NCBI GenBank assembly: GCA_012656075.1
Contig: JAAKBF010000235.1
Location: forward strand, 62,001-126,000
Source: Phytophthora hibernalis
Taxonomy: Eukaryota; Oomycota; Peronosporomycetes; Peronosporales; Peronosporaceae
Reading direction: 5' to 3'
DNA length: 64,000 nucleotides
The position numbers and the translations under genes are program-made. This document shows, piece by piece, positions 11,466 through 21,725 of the stretch (positions within the stretch are counted from its first letter, which is position 1; each line of letters begins with the position of its first letter). A model generated the notes under the pieces. The model made no database searches and had not been told where the DNA came from. It saw only the letters and a list, made by a program, of their open reading frames with translations.

Positions 11466-11569
11466 TAAAGCGCACACCTTATTGCACACATGGACCGGTA
11501 GGCTTGTAGCGGCCAATGTGTGACCGCACAAATGGTTACGCAGTTATCTACCCCTAATAGGGGTTTCAA

Positions 11570-12660
11570 AGTAATAAATTATAAGAAGAATTTCTTGCTA
11601 ATAATCCTAACAATCAGGCTAATCGTTTTACATCCCCGAAGGTACATCCGAACCTTGAAACGGGCTAAAGATTAGCCGGATCTCAACTTGATGCCAGCAA
11701 GCTGCCCGTGGGATCCGCCCACCCGTGGCGAGCAGCAAGCCACAAGTAGCGCAAGCTGGATATCAACTGAGAAACGCGAATGGACTACATGTAGCGATGC
11801 TTATTGACATTTTAAACTGTACTACTGTATCAAGCGCTTACTACGAACGTGATAACCCCGTCAAACTCGCTGAGGCCAGGTTCGATCAGTTGTAAAGCTA
11901 CCTGCGGGATTCTTGTCGGTCTTGGTGATCTTCTTCGTATTGCTGCTACGACTCAAGACGGTAGCTCTTTCCCCAGCAGCTCTTCGTGGATCTGCCGGGC
12001 GGCTGCAAACGACTTGCTTCTGTTGCTGGTAAACGACAGTGACGACGGTAACTACTTAATTCCGCGGTTGGGCGGTGGCAGCGACGTGAACAACTCGGCG
12101 TGGGGGGCGCTGTGTTGGGGGTGGAGTCACCAAAAATCTGTTTTGCAAAAAATAGGCAAACGATAAGCCTTCGGGGGCCCCTCTTTGGTCTGATCTTTCC
12201 CAAATCTTTTGCGAAAAATAATTGTAGTAATTTGCTTCTTTGAAACCCCCTATTAGGGTCTGCAAAATGAATCTACTTGCATGTCAAATCTTTTTGTACT
12301 CTTAATTCGATCTAAGGCTCCATCGGTGTCTTATTCTATAATTGTTGGTTCATACCGGTAACCAGTCAGTCTGGATCATCTTCATGTCGTTCATGTTTCT
12401 GCCCTCGTGCCTCAACCCTGGGTTGACAACCCGACGCTCAAGCTGAAGCTAACTTTGCGGGCAGCCTCGGCACGACCATCGCCGAAGTAACCGGGGTCGT
12501 CGTCGTCGAGTGCGACCAGCAATCCGTGTCGTTTGCCTTTGAGTTTGAGTAGGAGGGCGGTGTCTTCGGCAATCTGTCGCCGGTCTACGGCACCTGCATG
12601 GTCACCCCCGCGCTGTAGCGCTAGCACAGCGAGCCCAACCGCATATCGCGCGTCTTCGTC
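11570..12660. other. intergenic, no supported gene
   Basis: Frames here (for example 11,849-12,166 plus and 11,946-12,203 minus) overlap in opposite directions and show no protein-like pattern. Nothing else was recognised. Confidence 0.4.
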
Positions 12661-12662
12661 TT

Positions 12663-13114
12663 CATGATCACGTATCTCGGTGCTCTTCATCGCGCTGGCC
12701 AGCACGGTGTTCTCGGCCGCCGACTGCCAGATCACGGTCAACCTGCTCTTCTCCATCTACCTGGACGCCGACACGAGCATGACCACATTGAAGATCAAGT
12801 CGGACTGAGACGCCGTGGACCTGTTCTACCTGTTCGTGCAGCTACACGTGACCATCGCCTTCTCCATGCTGCTCACCTTCCCTTCTACTACTATCTGGTC
12901 GCGCGCCTGGTATGCACAACAAGAAGGAGGGCCTCATCGAGAACGCCATCTCGTACATCGTACACCTCCAGCCCGCTAAAGACTTCATGAACGAGTCGGA
13001 CTGGCCCTCCAAGGTCTCGTACGTGTCCGTGGCAATCGAAGTTAATTTTCTCTGGCTTCTAAGTCATGTAAAAACGGAATCGCGAGTGCAGCCCTACTGG
13101 ACCAACTCCATGTG
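12663..13114 (+). pseudogene. unrecognised decayed coding fragment with membrane-like segments
   Basis: GC-rich, codon-like sequence contrasts with its surroundings. Shifting frames give SVLFIALASTVFSAADCQIT, then LFYLFVQLHVTIAFSMLLTF (hydrophobic, membrane-like), then ENAISYIVHLQPAKDF and SKVSYVSVAIEV. I do not recognise the family. Frame changes and a stop near 12,805 suggest a fragment of a host membrane-protein gene. Confidence 0.35.
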
Positions 13115-13249
13115 ACCCGTACACGTTAAGAGCTGGAGTAGATTAAACGTCGATTCATCACTCGAATCCTTCAAATAACTGGAACAGGTTTAGTAAATGT
13201 AGTATCGTTTCCTGAATTTCAGGTAAAAGACGTGTATTTGTCAGTGTCC

Positions 13250-13525
13250 AGTGCTTCCTAAAATACTATGGAAGCGGAGGGTGGTCCATAGCCCACCCTC
13301 AATTATTGCATCTGAAAACGAAGATTGAAACATCAATTATTGCAATTTTTAATAGATGATTTCATTGGTCAAAATCCGTTTATCGTACTCGTGATTGGGT
13401 AAATTCGTCAAGTAACTGGGTTGAACAATCAATTATTGTAGGCTATCATCATGCTCAGGAAATCAATTATGCGCCGCATATTATGGCAATATATTGTTAG
13501 TACCATATATGTTTAGGAAGCACTG
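13250..13525. mobile_element. short inverted-repeat element (MITE-like)
   Basis: CAGTGCTTCCTAAA at 13,250-13,263 recurs inverted at 13,512-13,525, with looser pairing outside it (GTCAGTG). Inside, ATCAATTATTG-type words recur about four times and a small hairpin GAGGGTGGTCCATAGCCCACCCTC lies near 13,278-13,301. It is about 276 bp and non-coding, a few hundred bases upstream of the mariner remnant. Whether it belongs to the same family is unknown. Confidence 0.5.
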
Positions 13526-13836
13526 TCAGTATCACTCATTGTAATGGAGCCCTGTTAGCCTTTCAGCCTCGCTACTGGTAGGTAGTATCAAATACCGCCA
13601 ATTGACTATCAGATATCAGGTTCGATAGGGATCAGATTTACTCCATTCATTTTATTACTAACTGCTACTTCTCTGTCCGGCCAATTTATACGAGTTTGGT
13701 TTTTGTTTGCCACACAAAATGTTACATGAACTTTATTGGTCAAAATTTGACTCATCTAAATGACTGGCAGCGGGTCAGTAATTTGGCACCGCCATCAGCT
13801 CATTTGAGCTTCCTGCATCCAGATCCCCCGATCAGC

Positions 13837-15175
13837 ATGCCAAGGACCCCAACGAAGAAGGACCTCCCTCCGCACAAGCGCGTCGCAGTCGCTCTTTTCC
13901 TGTCTAACCTATGTGTAAACGGCCGCCTCCCGTATGGCAGCAAGAAACTCGCCATGCACACATTCACCATGAGCCGCAGCACCATCGACAGCATCTGGAA
14001 ACTCAGGAGTTGCCCCAAGGCTCTGACAGCACCACGGCAGCCTTACCCAAAACGTTCTCGCCGTTTCACCCTCGCTGAACTCGGTCAGATTGTGTCCGCA
14101 GTGCCCCTGTGCAAGCAGCAAACCATCCGAGCGTTGGCTGAGGCTACAAACATTCCTCGATCGACTCTACACGACTACCTCAAAGTCAAGTCTCTTCGGC
14201 GGGTCATCTCACGTGTGAAGCCCACGCTGATAAGCGATCACAAGAACCAGAGGCTGTCGTTCGCTCTTAGCCACGTGCAGTGACCCATCGTACCATCGTA
14301 TGCTTCGTGTTGTAGGAGCACGTTCGTACCGTTTTGACTCTATGTATGACGTTGTCCACATTGATGAGAAATGGTTCAACATGTACAAGGCGTCAAACCG
14401 CTACTACCTTGCGTCTGATGAAAATTTACCGTATCGCTCGTGCCCAAATAAGCGGTTATCGGTAAAGTAATGTTTTTGGCTGCAGTTGCTCGCCCACGCT
14501 ACAATTTTGGTCGAAAGCGTTATTTTGACGGCAAAATTGGCATCTGGCCAATTGTAGAGCATACAGTGGCACTCCGAAGCTCCGTCAACAGACCTGATGG
14601 CACATCGATCACGAAGAGTATTTCGATGACGCGGTGCGTATATGTGGACTTGCTAAAGAGCAAAGTGTTTCCTGCAATTCGCAGTCAATGGCCTGGTAAG
14701 ATGAAACTGAAGTTTATTAATTAGTTTTTAATCACTGCTGACTCACATTCTTTGTCAATTGTATATATGGAGGAAGACAAATGTCATTCGTGTTCAGCAA
14801 GACAATGCCGGACCGCACGTGAGCGAAGACCATGGAGAAGTTGTGGCGGCGGGAAAAGAACGTGGTTGGAACATTCAGATGGAGTGCCAGCCACCACGCT
14901 CTCCTGACTGTAACATCGTGGATTTAGGGTTCTTCAACGCTATACAGTCGCTGCAGTACAAGAACCCGACCAACGACGTAGATAAGCTGATCGAAGCTGT
15001 GGAAACAGCATTTTGCGAGATAAAGCATACTACATTAGATAAGTGCTTCCTGACACTACAAAAGGTCATGGAATGCATTATCACATCGAATAAAACCTCG
15101 TTTGTAATACTGCAATTGAGGCTTCATAGATTGAGCTATTACGAGGATAATCACAAAACGCTGACGATGCTGTAG
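13837..15175 (+). pseudogene. mariner-like DD34D transposase, broken
   Basis: The ATG at 13,837 opens with MPRTPTKKDLPPHKR and a helix-turn-helix region (RALAEATNIPRSTLHDYLK, about 14,130-14,187). After a stop at 14,281 the next frames carry VVHIDEKWFNMYK (first catalytic Asp, about 14,350), VQQDNAGPH (second Asp, about 14,800) and PPRSPDCNIVDLGFFNAIQS (third Asp, about 14,895-14,950). By my count 34 residues separate the second and third Asp, as in DD34D mariners. At least three frame breaks make it inactive. No terminal repeats were identified with confidence. Confidence 0.85.
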
Positions 15176-15534
15176 CAATTTTTTGTCTAATATCGCTAAT
15201 TTATAGCCGGATTACGAAAAAGGCTATTATGTCTTCAAACCCAGCTCACGTTTGCGGAGTTATTTATCATGTCGATTGAGTTAACTGACAAACAACAATA
15301 CCAAAACGAACCTCGCGATCTGCTCTTTCATGTAAGCTACTTCCTCGCGCATAACAACAAAAATTGACTGAGTGAGAGGCGGAGAGTCCAAATTCGTATA
15401 AATTGGCCAGACAGAGAAGTAAGTCGGTGGATAGATTTCATATCAGATATAGCAGTGTATCAGGTGTACCAGGTATTAGGCACGTTCTTCTCTTCTCAGC
15501 TCATAACGCCTCCACTGCAGTGAGCTCTTCCTGA

Positions 15535-16064
15535 CTAGAAAATATACAACGAGTCTGCGCGCGAGTAGCGCTGTCGACGAGTTTTTGTCTGGAAGGCATC
15601 TCGAGGCCTTGCACGGCCTGCAGTCCGGGATCTTGTCACTAGTTTGTCAGAGCACGGTATACTGTATAAATACACGTTGCTCGTAACTGTCAACTTTACC
15701 ATTTTAATTAACACTGGTAAAGTGCCCGTCGAAACAGAGGTCGGAATCAAATGGAGCAAGACAATAATTAATTGTGTTTTCCAATAAAAATATTTGTTAT
15801 TTATCAACTTGCTGACAAAGTTTTTAGCCATCATTTGCTGAACAACACCCGCAATCCCTCTTTCTTCCTTGTCACCTTCGGCGATGTTGTTGCCTCTCAG
15901 AAATCGAGACTGGTCGCTAACACTTTGGTCGGCGCAGACAAGGCACAAACTCCCAGCGACATCACACCAGTTAGAGCGATGTCACTAGCAACAGACGCAG
16001 TGACATGAACTTGGATTACGGAGATAGCCGAAACAGCGGCCATTAGGATGTAGGGTAGACGCAT
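15535..16064 (-). pseudogene. RxLR effector gene, frameshifted between signal peptide and RxLR
   Basis: The ATG at 16,064 begins a typical oomycete signal peptide (MRLPYILMAAVSAISVIQVH, cleavage likely near TASVA). One frame later, about 50 codons on, comes SRFLRGNNIAEGDKEERG: a canonical RFLR followed by EER, the translocation-associated motif pair of RxLR effectors. The C-terminal part is about 90 residues with no LWY unit that I can see. The frame change lies between about 15,905 and 15,945. It may be a true mutation or a base-call error. If repaired it would be a secreted effector delivered to plant cells. Confidence 0.75.
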
Positions 16065-16375
16065 GGTTGGTTCTGGATGTTAATGCTATGTCTTGGAAAA
16101 CAAATTGTGAAGTGAGGGCTAAAGGTCTACGGAAAGCAAACCACACAACACAACACAACACACGCGTGTCCAACAATTCTTATTATCGTTCCGCCTGCAT
16201 ACATGATGTGCGTGACGGCGATTACCGTACCGTACGGGAATACATACATGATGTGCGTGACGCCGATTGCTGTTGGGGTTCGTCGATTCCAAAACATGCA
16301 AGGAACTAGCATGTTTTTATTTATAAGGATTATTGTGCTACTGGCTTAATGCCGAGCTCAAATAACCATGCACGG

Positions 16376-16507
16376 CCGGCCATTTTGCCTGTCGTATTCT
16401 ACGCTACCCATCTCTCCCTTCAAGGGAGAGATGGGTAGCAAGAAATCGTTTGGAGATGAAGGTAAAATGGACAGCTTCCCGCAGGATTTTCGCATTGATT
16501 TCGTGTA
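16376..16507. repeat. dispersed repeat, second copy inside the MITE at 46.7 kb
   Basis: About 130 bp from CCGGCCATTTTGCCTGTCGT to GATTTCGTGTAT align with 46,718-46,837, the central part of the MITE at 46,553-47,029. Blocks such as GGAGATGAAGGTAAAATGGA and TTCCCGCAGGATTT match exactly. This copy is directly adjacent to the copia LTR and has an extra palindromic segment. Confidence 0.75.
16403..16439. repeat. perfect palindrome, 18-bp arms, 1-nt centre
   Basis: GCTACCCATCTCTCCCTT is followed after one base by its exact reverse complement. The related copy at 46.7 kb has only the left arm and no palindrome, so the right arm looks like a templated fold-back insertion. Confidence 0.85.
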
Positions 16508-16539
16508 TTGGTTGGTTAAACAATTCAAAGGGCAGCCAT

Positions 16540-16826
16540 AATTGCGAATGTAGACGTAGCTTGGAAGTCGAGATGAGGGGTAGGAAGGAAATCAAAAGTG
16601 AGTTTTATTGAGTTAGACGTCCTAGTCCTGCTTGCTCTCTCCTACACATGTAGTTCTCCTATCTCCCTGTTTTCTCTTGATCCAATTATGCAACGGACAC
16701 ACCAAACTGCAACGGACACGGTCCGCGTATACAATCACTTGCGATTTGTGTACTGCAACGGACGCACCAAACTGCAACGGACACGGTCGGTCTCGTCAAT
16801 GCATATGCAAATCACCATCTGATGTG
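16540..16826 (-). repeat. copia 3' LTR
   Basis: It is 287 bp, matching 20,744-21,030. Both contain the internal duplication CAACGGACACACCAAACTGC (two copies about 70 bp apart). It lies right after the RNase H end in element orientation. Confidence 0.88.
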
Positions 16827-17147
16827 GAAGTCAGCGAGTCGGTTCTTGGACTCCACGTACTCCAGCTCAACTTCCTTGTTGATCACCTTCTCACGGATGA
16901 AGTGGAAGCGAATATCGATGTGTCTCATGCGCGCTTGGTAGATGACGTTTTTGGCCAAAGCCATTGCTCCTTGGTTGTCCTCGTAGATCACCGTAGGCTC
17001 GCTCTGCTCCGCACCAATGTCCTTCAGGAGACGGCGCATCCAAACGCACTCCTTCACACAGTCGCTCAGCGCCATGTACTCCGCTTCGGTGGAGCTCAGC
17101 GCCAGAGACTTCTGGAACGTTTGGTCGCCACACCACAGGCGCACCAC
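16812..17147 (-). pseudogene. copia RNase H domain
   Basis: The frame has KSLALSSTEAEYMALSDCVK (conserved SSTEAEY) and then VIYEDNQGAMALAKN and ARMRHIDIRFHFIREKV, the ADI/DI-HFIRE block of copia RNase H. It ends in the LTR at LADFHIRW. It is separated by a frame change from the RT part. Confidence 0.88.
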
Positions 17148-17199
17148 ACAGCATGAGCATCATTCCGCTCACCGAGCGTCGGTCGTCACGGTTGCCAGC

Positions 17200-18596
17200 T
17201 CAGTCCGCATCAGAGTAGGCTTCAAGTTGAGTACCGAGTAGACCATCGTACGTGATGCCGACGTTCTTCGTCTTCAGTAGATACCGCACGACCTTGATCC
17301 CAGCATCCCAGTGCTTCTCACCAGGGTTCTCCAGGAAACGGCTCAGTTTGGCGACTGCCACCGAAATGTCGGGGCGCGTTCCGCACGCCAAGTACATCAG
17401 ACTTCCCACAAGCGATCGATAAGGCTTCGACTTCATCTTAGCTTTGTCTTCTTCAGTCTGTGCCTCGTCAGCCTTGGTCAGATGTACACCAGGTTCCAGT
17501 GGTGTCAGGCACGACTTTGCGTTTTCTTGACCGAACTTCTTGATGATCGACGTCGTGTACGCCTGCTGACTGATGGTCAATGATCTGCGCTCCATGTTGT
17601 AGTCAATCTCGATGCCGAGAATGAAGCGTGCCCTTCCGAGGTTCTTAATCCGGAACTTCTCGGCGATCCCGGCCTTCACTGACGCAATAACAGCTTTCTC
17701 ACGCGAGGCAATCAACATGTCATCAACGTAGAGGCACACCACGCACTCATCGTCTCCATCTCCTCTCGTGTAGACGCACGGGTCAGCATCAGCAGCTGTA
17801 AATCCCATGTCCTTGAAGTGTTTGACAATGGTCTCGTTCCACACACGAGACGCCTGCTTGAGCCCGTACAGACTTTGTAGCAGTAGACACACGACGTCGT
17901 CCTCGCCTTCAGCTTCAGCCAACGTCAGAAGCTCTCAAAGACCTTCTGGAAGTTCCATGTAGATCTCCTCTTCAAGCTTGCCATACAGGAATGCGGTGTC
18001 GACGTCACACTGCTCGATCTCCATTCCGTCCGCGCAGCACTTTGCCAGCTTTGCACGGATCGAGTTCAAGTAAGCCACCGGCGAGTACGTTTCCTCGTAA
18101 TCGATGCCATGATGTTGCGAGTACCCTTTGGTGACCAGGCGAGCCTTGTGACGAACGACTTGCCCCTTCTCATTGCGCTTCAATGCGAATACCCAGCGGC
18201 AACCAATCGGGCTCTGGTGTTCTGGTCTTGGTACCAGCTTCCAAGTCTTGTTAGCAGTGAGCGACTCAAGCTCACTTGCAATAGCATTTTCCATGCGTCG
18301 CGGTCCGCGCTGTTCGTAGCTTCTGCGTACGACATAGGGACATCCTCCGTTGCAGCCATTACTTGACCGTTATCAATAGCGAGCAGCTCGTCGATTGGCA
18401 TGATACGACCCTGGGTCACCATTTGACGCTTGTATCCAATGCCAGAAAGAGCAACAACCTGCTTCTTACGTCCTCCAGCTTCCTCCGGATCGTTGGTCTC
18501 TTCAATGTGTCGAGCACGCGAGCGAGTAATCATGGGATGATCCGGGACATAAACGATTGCGCCTTCTGTAACCACCTCATGTTGAAGTGGGATCAT
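17200..18596 (-). pseudogene. copia reverse transcriptase
   Basis: Three frames (18,180-18,596; 17,935-18,294; 17,200-17,922) carry the RT. The first has WKMLLQVSLSRSLLTRLGSW, the second NKTWKLVPRPEHQSPIGCRW and DYEETYSPVAYLNSIRAKLA and FLYGKLEEEIYM, the third LLQSLYGLKQASRVWNETI and VVCLYVDDMLIAS (catalytic YVDD), then ARFILGIEIDY and SLMYLACGTRPDISVAVAKL. These are standard copia RT motifs in order. Frameshifts separate the pieces. Confidence 0.9.
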
Positions 18597-18620
18597 CTCA
18601 TGATTATGGATGGTGAGAGT

Positions 18621-19630
18621 TCACGACGGTTCATAGCTGGGAGCAGTAGCTCGAGGCACAGTGACATCATTCCCGCCATCGTTATCTTCATCATCGATCT
18701 CTGCCATGAAGTCATCCGGGCTAGTGGTCTCCATGAACTTGACAGTGCGAGCGATTTGTACTTTTCCCGTGACCACGTTGAGTACGCGATATCCCTTGAC
18801 ACCATCCTCGTAGTCCATGAATCGGCACTTGAATGCCTTGGCGTCCAGCTTGCGGCGCTTCTCGTCAGTAATGTGCGCGTAGCCAAGTGCACCAAACACC
18901 TTCAGGTTCTTGAGCTGAGGTTCCTTCTGGTACACGATCTCGTACGGTGTCTTCACAGTCACAGTGTTGGGAATCCTGTTGATGATCCACGCAGACGTGG
19001 ACTGCTTCAGCCCACCACTTCTTGTCGATTCCCTCATGATAAAGCATGCAACGAGTCATCTCGACGAGGCTCCGGTTCATGCGCTCAGCAAGTCCATTTT
19101 GATGGGGCGTGTACGGCACCGTTTTCTCATGGCGGATGCCTTCCTTGGTCAGGTACTCCTTGAAGCGTTGACTCGTGTACTCTTCGCCGTTGTCCGAGCG
19201 GAGACGTTTGATCTTGTGACCGGTAGCGTTTTCCAAGTTGGCTTTGAACATCTTGAACTTCGCCAAGACTTCCGACTTCTTCTCCATGAAGTACACCGTG
19301 ACGTGACGTGAGTCGTCGTCGATAAACGTGACGACGTACGTACAACCTCCCGGTGTCTTCGTCTGCATTGGCCCCATGACGTCAGAGTGAACAAATCCCA
19401 GGACCCCGCACTCTTGACGGTCTTCTCGTGCTTGCGAGGGAAGTTATCCTCGTGCATTTTCCCATGCAACAACCAGCACAAACGTCCACAGTCGTAGGTG
19501 CTTCCGTAACCCGCGGCAACCCTTCTGCCATCGTGAATAGCTGCTCGTAGCGCTTGTACGGGATATGGCCTAAGCATGCGTGCAACACGCTCCACGGCTC
19601 CTTACAAGATGTCGTTGCAGCACGACACAC
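18621..19630 (-). pseudogene. copia GAG-pre-integrase and integrase
   Basis: The frame 19,382-19,630 has LHACLGHIPYKRYEQL and CAGCCMGKCTR (HHCC zinc domain). The frame 18,865-19,377 has GPMQTKTPGGCTYVVTFIDD (first Asp region), LRSDNGEEYTSQRF (second Asp) and PHQNGLAERMNRSLVEM (Glu). The frame 18,621-19,037 continues with the C-terminal part including GALGYAHITDEKRRKLDAKA and GYRVLNVVTGKV. Catalytic D,D,E are visible, but the frames are broken. Confidence 0.88.
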
Positions 19631-19805
19631 CTCGCCCCACGGTCTTCAGCTTGTAGACATTTCCACATCGTTTGGCCTCCATGACGTTTACGTCGCCAAA
19701 GCGAAAGTCACACGTGTCCTTGCTGAACTCCGCCACAACGTCCTTCTCGGCCAGCTTCGCTACCGAGATGAGGCTTCCATCAACCTCAGGGATGTACAGA
19801 ACATT

Positions 19806-20206
19806 TCACAGCGTGACAGACGTCCCGTCCATCAGCTTCAACCCGACGGTGCCCATTGCAACTGCGTCGATCTTCGTACCATCCGCGATCGTGATGCGAA
19901 CTGGCGTCTTCAGATCCTTCATGGACACGAACTTGTCCCGGACGCTGGTCATGTGCGAGCTTGCACCAGTGTCGACGAGCCACTCAGTCTTGCTCATCGC
20001 ACCCGTTGCCGTGAACGCGAAGTCGGATGTTTCTCTCGCGACTTGTCCACGTCCCTCGTCGGCCTTCTTCTTGCGGCACTCCGTTTGCTTGTGCCCCGGC
20101 TTCTTGCAGTAAAAGCACTTGCCGGTGAACTTGCGCTTGCCGTAGCCCTTCTTGGCCACGAACGCCTTCTGTTGAGCCGATGACGATTCATCCGAGGCTT
20201 CAACAC
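19806..20206 (-). pseudogene. copia Gag zinc knuckle and aspartic protease
   Basis: KCFYCKKPGHKQTEC is a CCHC knuckle; about 40 residues on, EWLVDTGASSHMTSVRDKF holds the DTGASSH protease active site. The frame stops at 19,806 before the pre-integrase domain. Confidence 0.88.
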
Positions 20207-20349
20207 CAGAGAGATTGGATCGCGTACGCCAATGTCATGTTAGGCGTGTTCTCGAGGACAGTACTGATCATTCGGTACCCGTCCGTCAGACTACCGAGCA
20301 GCAACACGAGCTGTCGGGTCTCATCCAAAGGCTCACCGATCGTCTCCAT

Positions 20350-20739
20350 CTATAAGACGATCTCCTTGAACTGGTCCACGTGCACCGTGAACCGCGTACC
20401 GGGTTCCATCTTGAAGTTGTGCAACTTCTTGGTGGCGAGTCGGTTATTCAGCGTGTTCCGGTTGAACTGCTCCTCGATCATGCGCCACGAGTCGACAGCC
20501 GATGTCGCTCCACGGATGTAGACTTGGTATGTGAGACTCACGTCTCGAGCGATCACACCAAGGGCTTTCAGATCGTCCATCTTCCATTGTGCCGTGGAGC
20601 GGTCGCTCAGCACGTCGAACTCTGGCTTGATGATGTGGGCCAGCAGTCCCTTGCGCGAGAGCTTCATCCTCATGTTGAACTCCCAGTGGAAGTAGTTGTC
20701 TTCCACGAGTTTGACGGTGTCAGCGTAGCTTGGGCTCAT
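20350..20739 (-). pseudogene. copia Gag N-terminal part
   Basis: The ATG at 20,739 (MSPSYADTVKLVEDNYFHWE) begins five bases from the LTR and overlaps the primer-binding site. The WxxM and IEEQF...LATKKLHNFKM parts are typical of the UBN2-type Gag of copia elements. It stops at 20,350, out of frame with the zinc-knuckle part. Confidence 0.85.
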
Positions 20740-20743
20740 AACC
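20727..20743 (-). promoter_or_regulatory. primer-binding site of half-tRNA type
   Basis: Directly inside the 5' LTR the plus strand reads AGCTTGGGCTCATAACC. This resembles the anticodon stem-loop of initiator tRNA-Met (CTCATAA loop with CAU anticodon), so the element RNA can pair with an internal tRNA half rather than the tRNA 3' end, as known for Drosophila copia. Confidence 0.6.
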
Positions 20744-21030
20744 AATTGCGAATATAGACGTACTTGGAAGTCCAGATGAGGGGTAGGAAGGAAATCCGAA
20801 AGTGAGTTCCATTGAGTTAGACGTCCTAGTCCTGCTTGCTCTCTCCTACACATGTAGTTCTCCTATCTCCCTGTTTTCACTTGATCCAATTATGCAACGG
20901 ACACACCAAACTGCAACGGACACGGTCCGCGTATACAATCACTTGCGATTTGTGTACTGCAACGGTCACACCAAACTGCAACGGACATGGTCGGTCTCGT
21001 CAATGCATATGCAAATCACCATCTGATGTG
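20744..21030 (-). repeat. copia 5' LTR
   Basis: It is 287 bp, the partner of 16,540-16,826. Promoter and R region would lie here. Differences from the other LTR are scattered substitutions and compensating small indels. Confidence 0.88.
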
Positions 21031-21247
21031 CAAGTTGAAGCCATCCGCCCAATCACTGTGCGCGATGCCAAAAGATCTGCCAATCAGATTACACCGTTCG
21101 TGTCTCCCCAATAGCTGCCCCCACAGGCCATACGCCCAGCACGCGCAGGACGTGTGCCTAGAGGAACCCAGTCGAGCAGACGACGAAGTGCAATCGCAAG
21201 AGCCATTTGATTGAGCCTGGAAGAGGTCCATGCGGACCTCTTATTAA

Positions 21248-21718
21248 CCCCAGTGAAATTTTTCCTACGAAATACGATAAAATAGTTTTTGATGTGGCGT
21301 ACACAGCGCGTTTTATCCTACCAAACGAGCGGTAGAATGAAAAATAAATTGGGTTTGTAAGGAGAGGTTTGTGGGAGCCAGGAGTGGTCAGTTGTCTCTT
21401 ATGATATATCTGTTTCTTCTACCAGCATCTAAAAATAGCCGTCGTCGCCGACCCAATACTCAATTCAAATCAAACACGTGGTTTTATCCTATCCGGTAGG
21501 ATAAACATGACCAGATGATTGGTTATACGGGACAAATTTGAGATCGACATTGTGTCCTCATGGCCGTTGAAGGACACCTAATTGGTGCCTCTCCGGTAAG
21601 AACTAAGGCAGGCCTTTGTGGCAATGGCCATGAAATCTCGTATTTATCTAAACTGTTGCGAAGAGAATGCAGCAAACTTTTCATCCTTTAATTTATCCTA
21701 TGGCTGGGCTCACTGGGG
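21248..21718. mobile_element. piggyBac-type MITE, 471 bp, TTAA-flanked
   Basis: The ends are CCCCAGTGA (left) and TCACTGGGG (right), each flanked by TTAA (21,244-21,247 and 21,719-21,722). A TTAA duplication directly followed by CCC...GGG is the signature of piggyBac superfamily elements. The interior has three copies of TTTATCCTA-type words, two of them in inverted relation to GGTAGGATAAA, and no coding frame. Confidence 0.78.
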
Positions 21719-21725
21719 TTAATAG

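Larger units (their letters stand above)
16540..21030 (-). mobile_element. Ty1/copia LTR retrotransposon, degenerate
   Basis: Two 287-bp LTRs (16,540-16,826 and 20,744-21,030) bound about 4.5 kb. On the minus strand the order gag, CCHC/protease, integrase, reverse transcriptase, RNase H is the copia order (integrase before RT). The LTRs differ at roughly a dozen sites by eye, so the insertion is not recent. No matching target duplication was seen; the flanks are GCCAT and CAAGT on the plus strand, so the ends may have recombined or drifted. All reading frames are interrupted. Confidence 0.92.

Noticed and set aside
18363..19163. Long plus-strand frame of 266 residues
   Set aside because: Antisense shadow of copia integrase and RT; no independent motifs.
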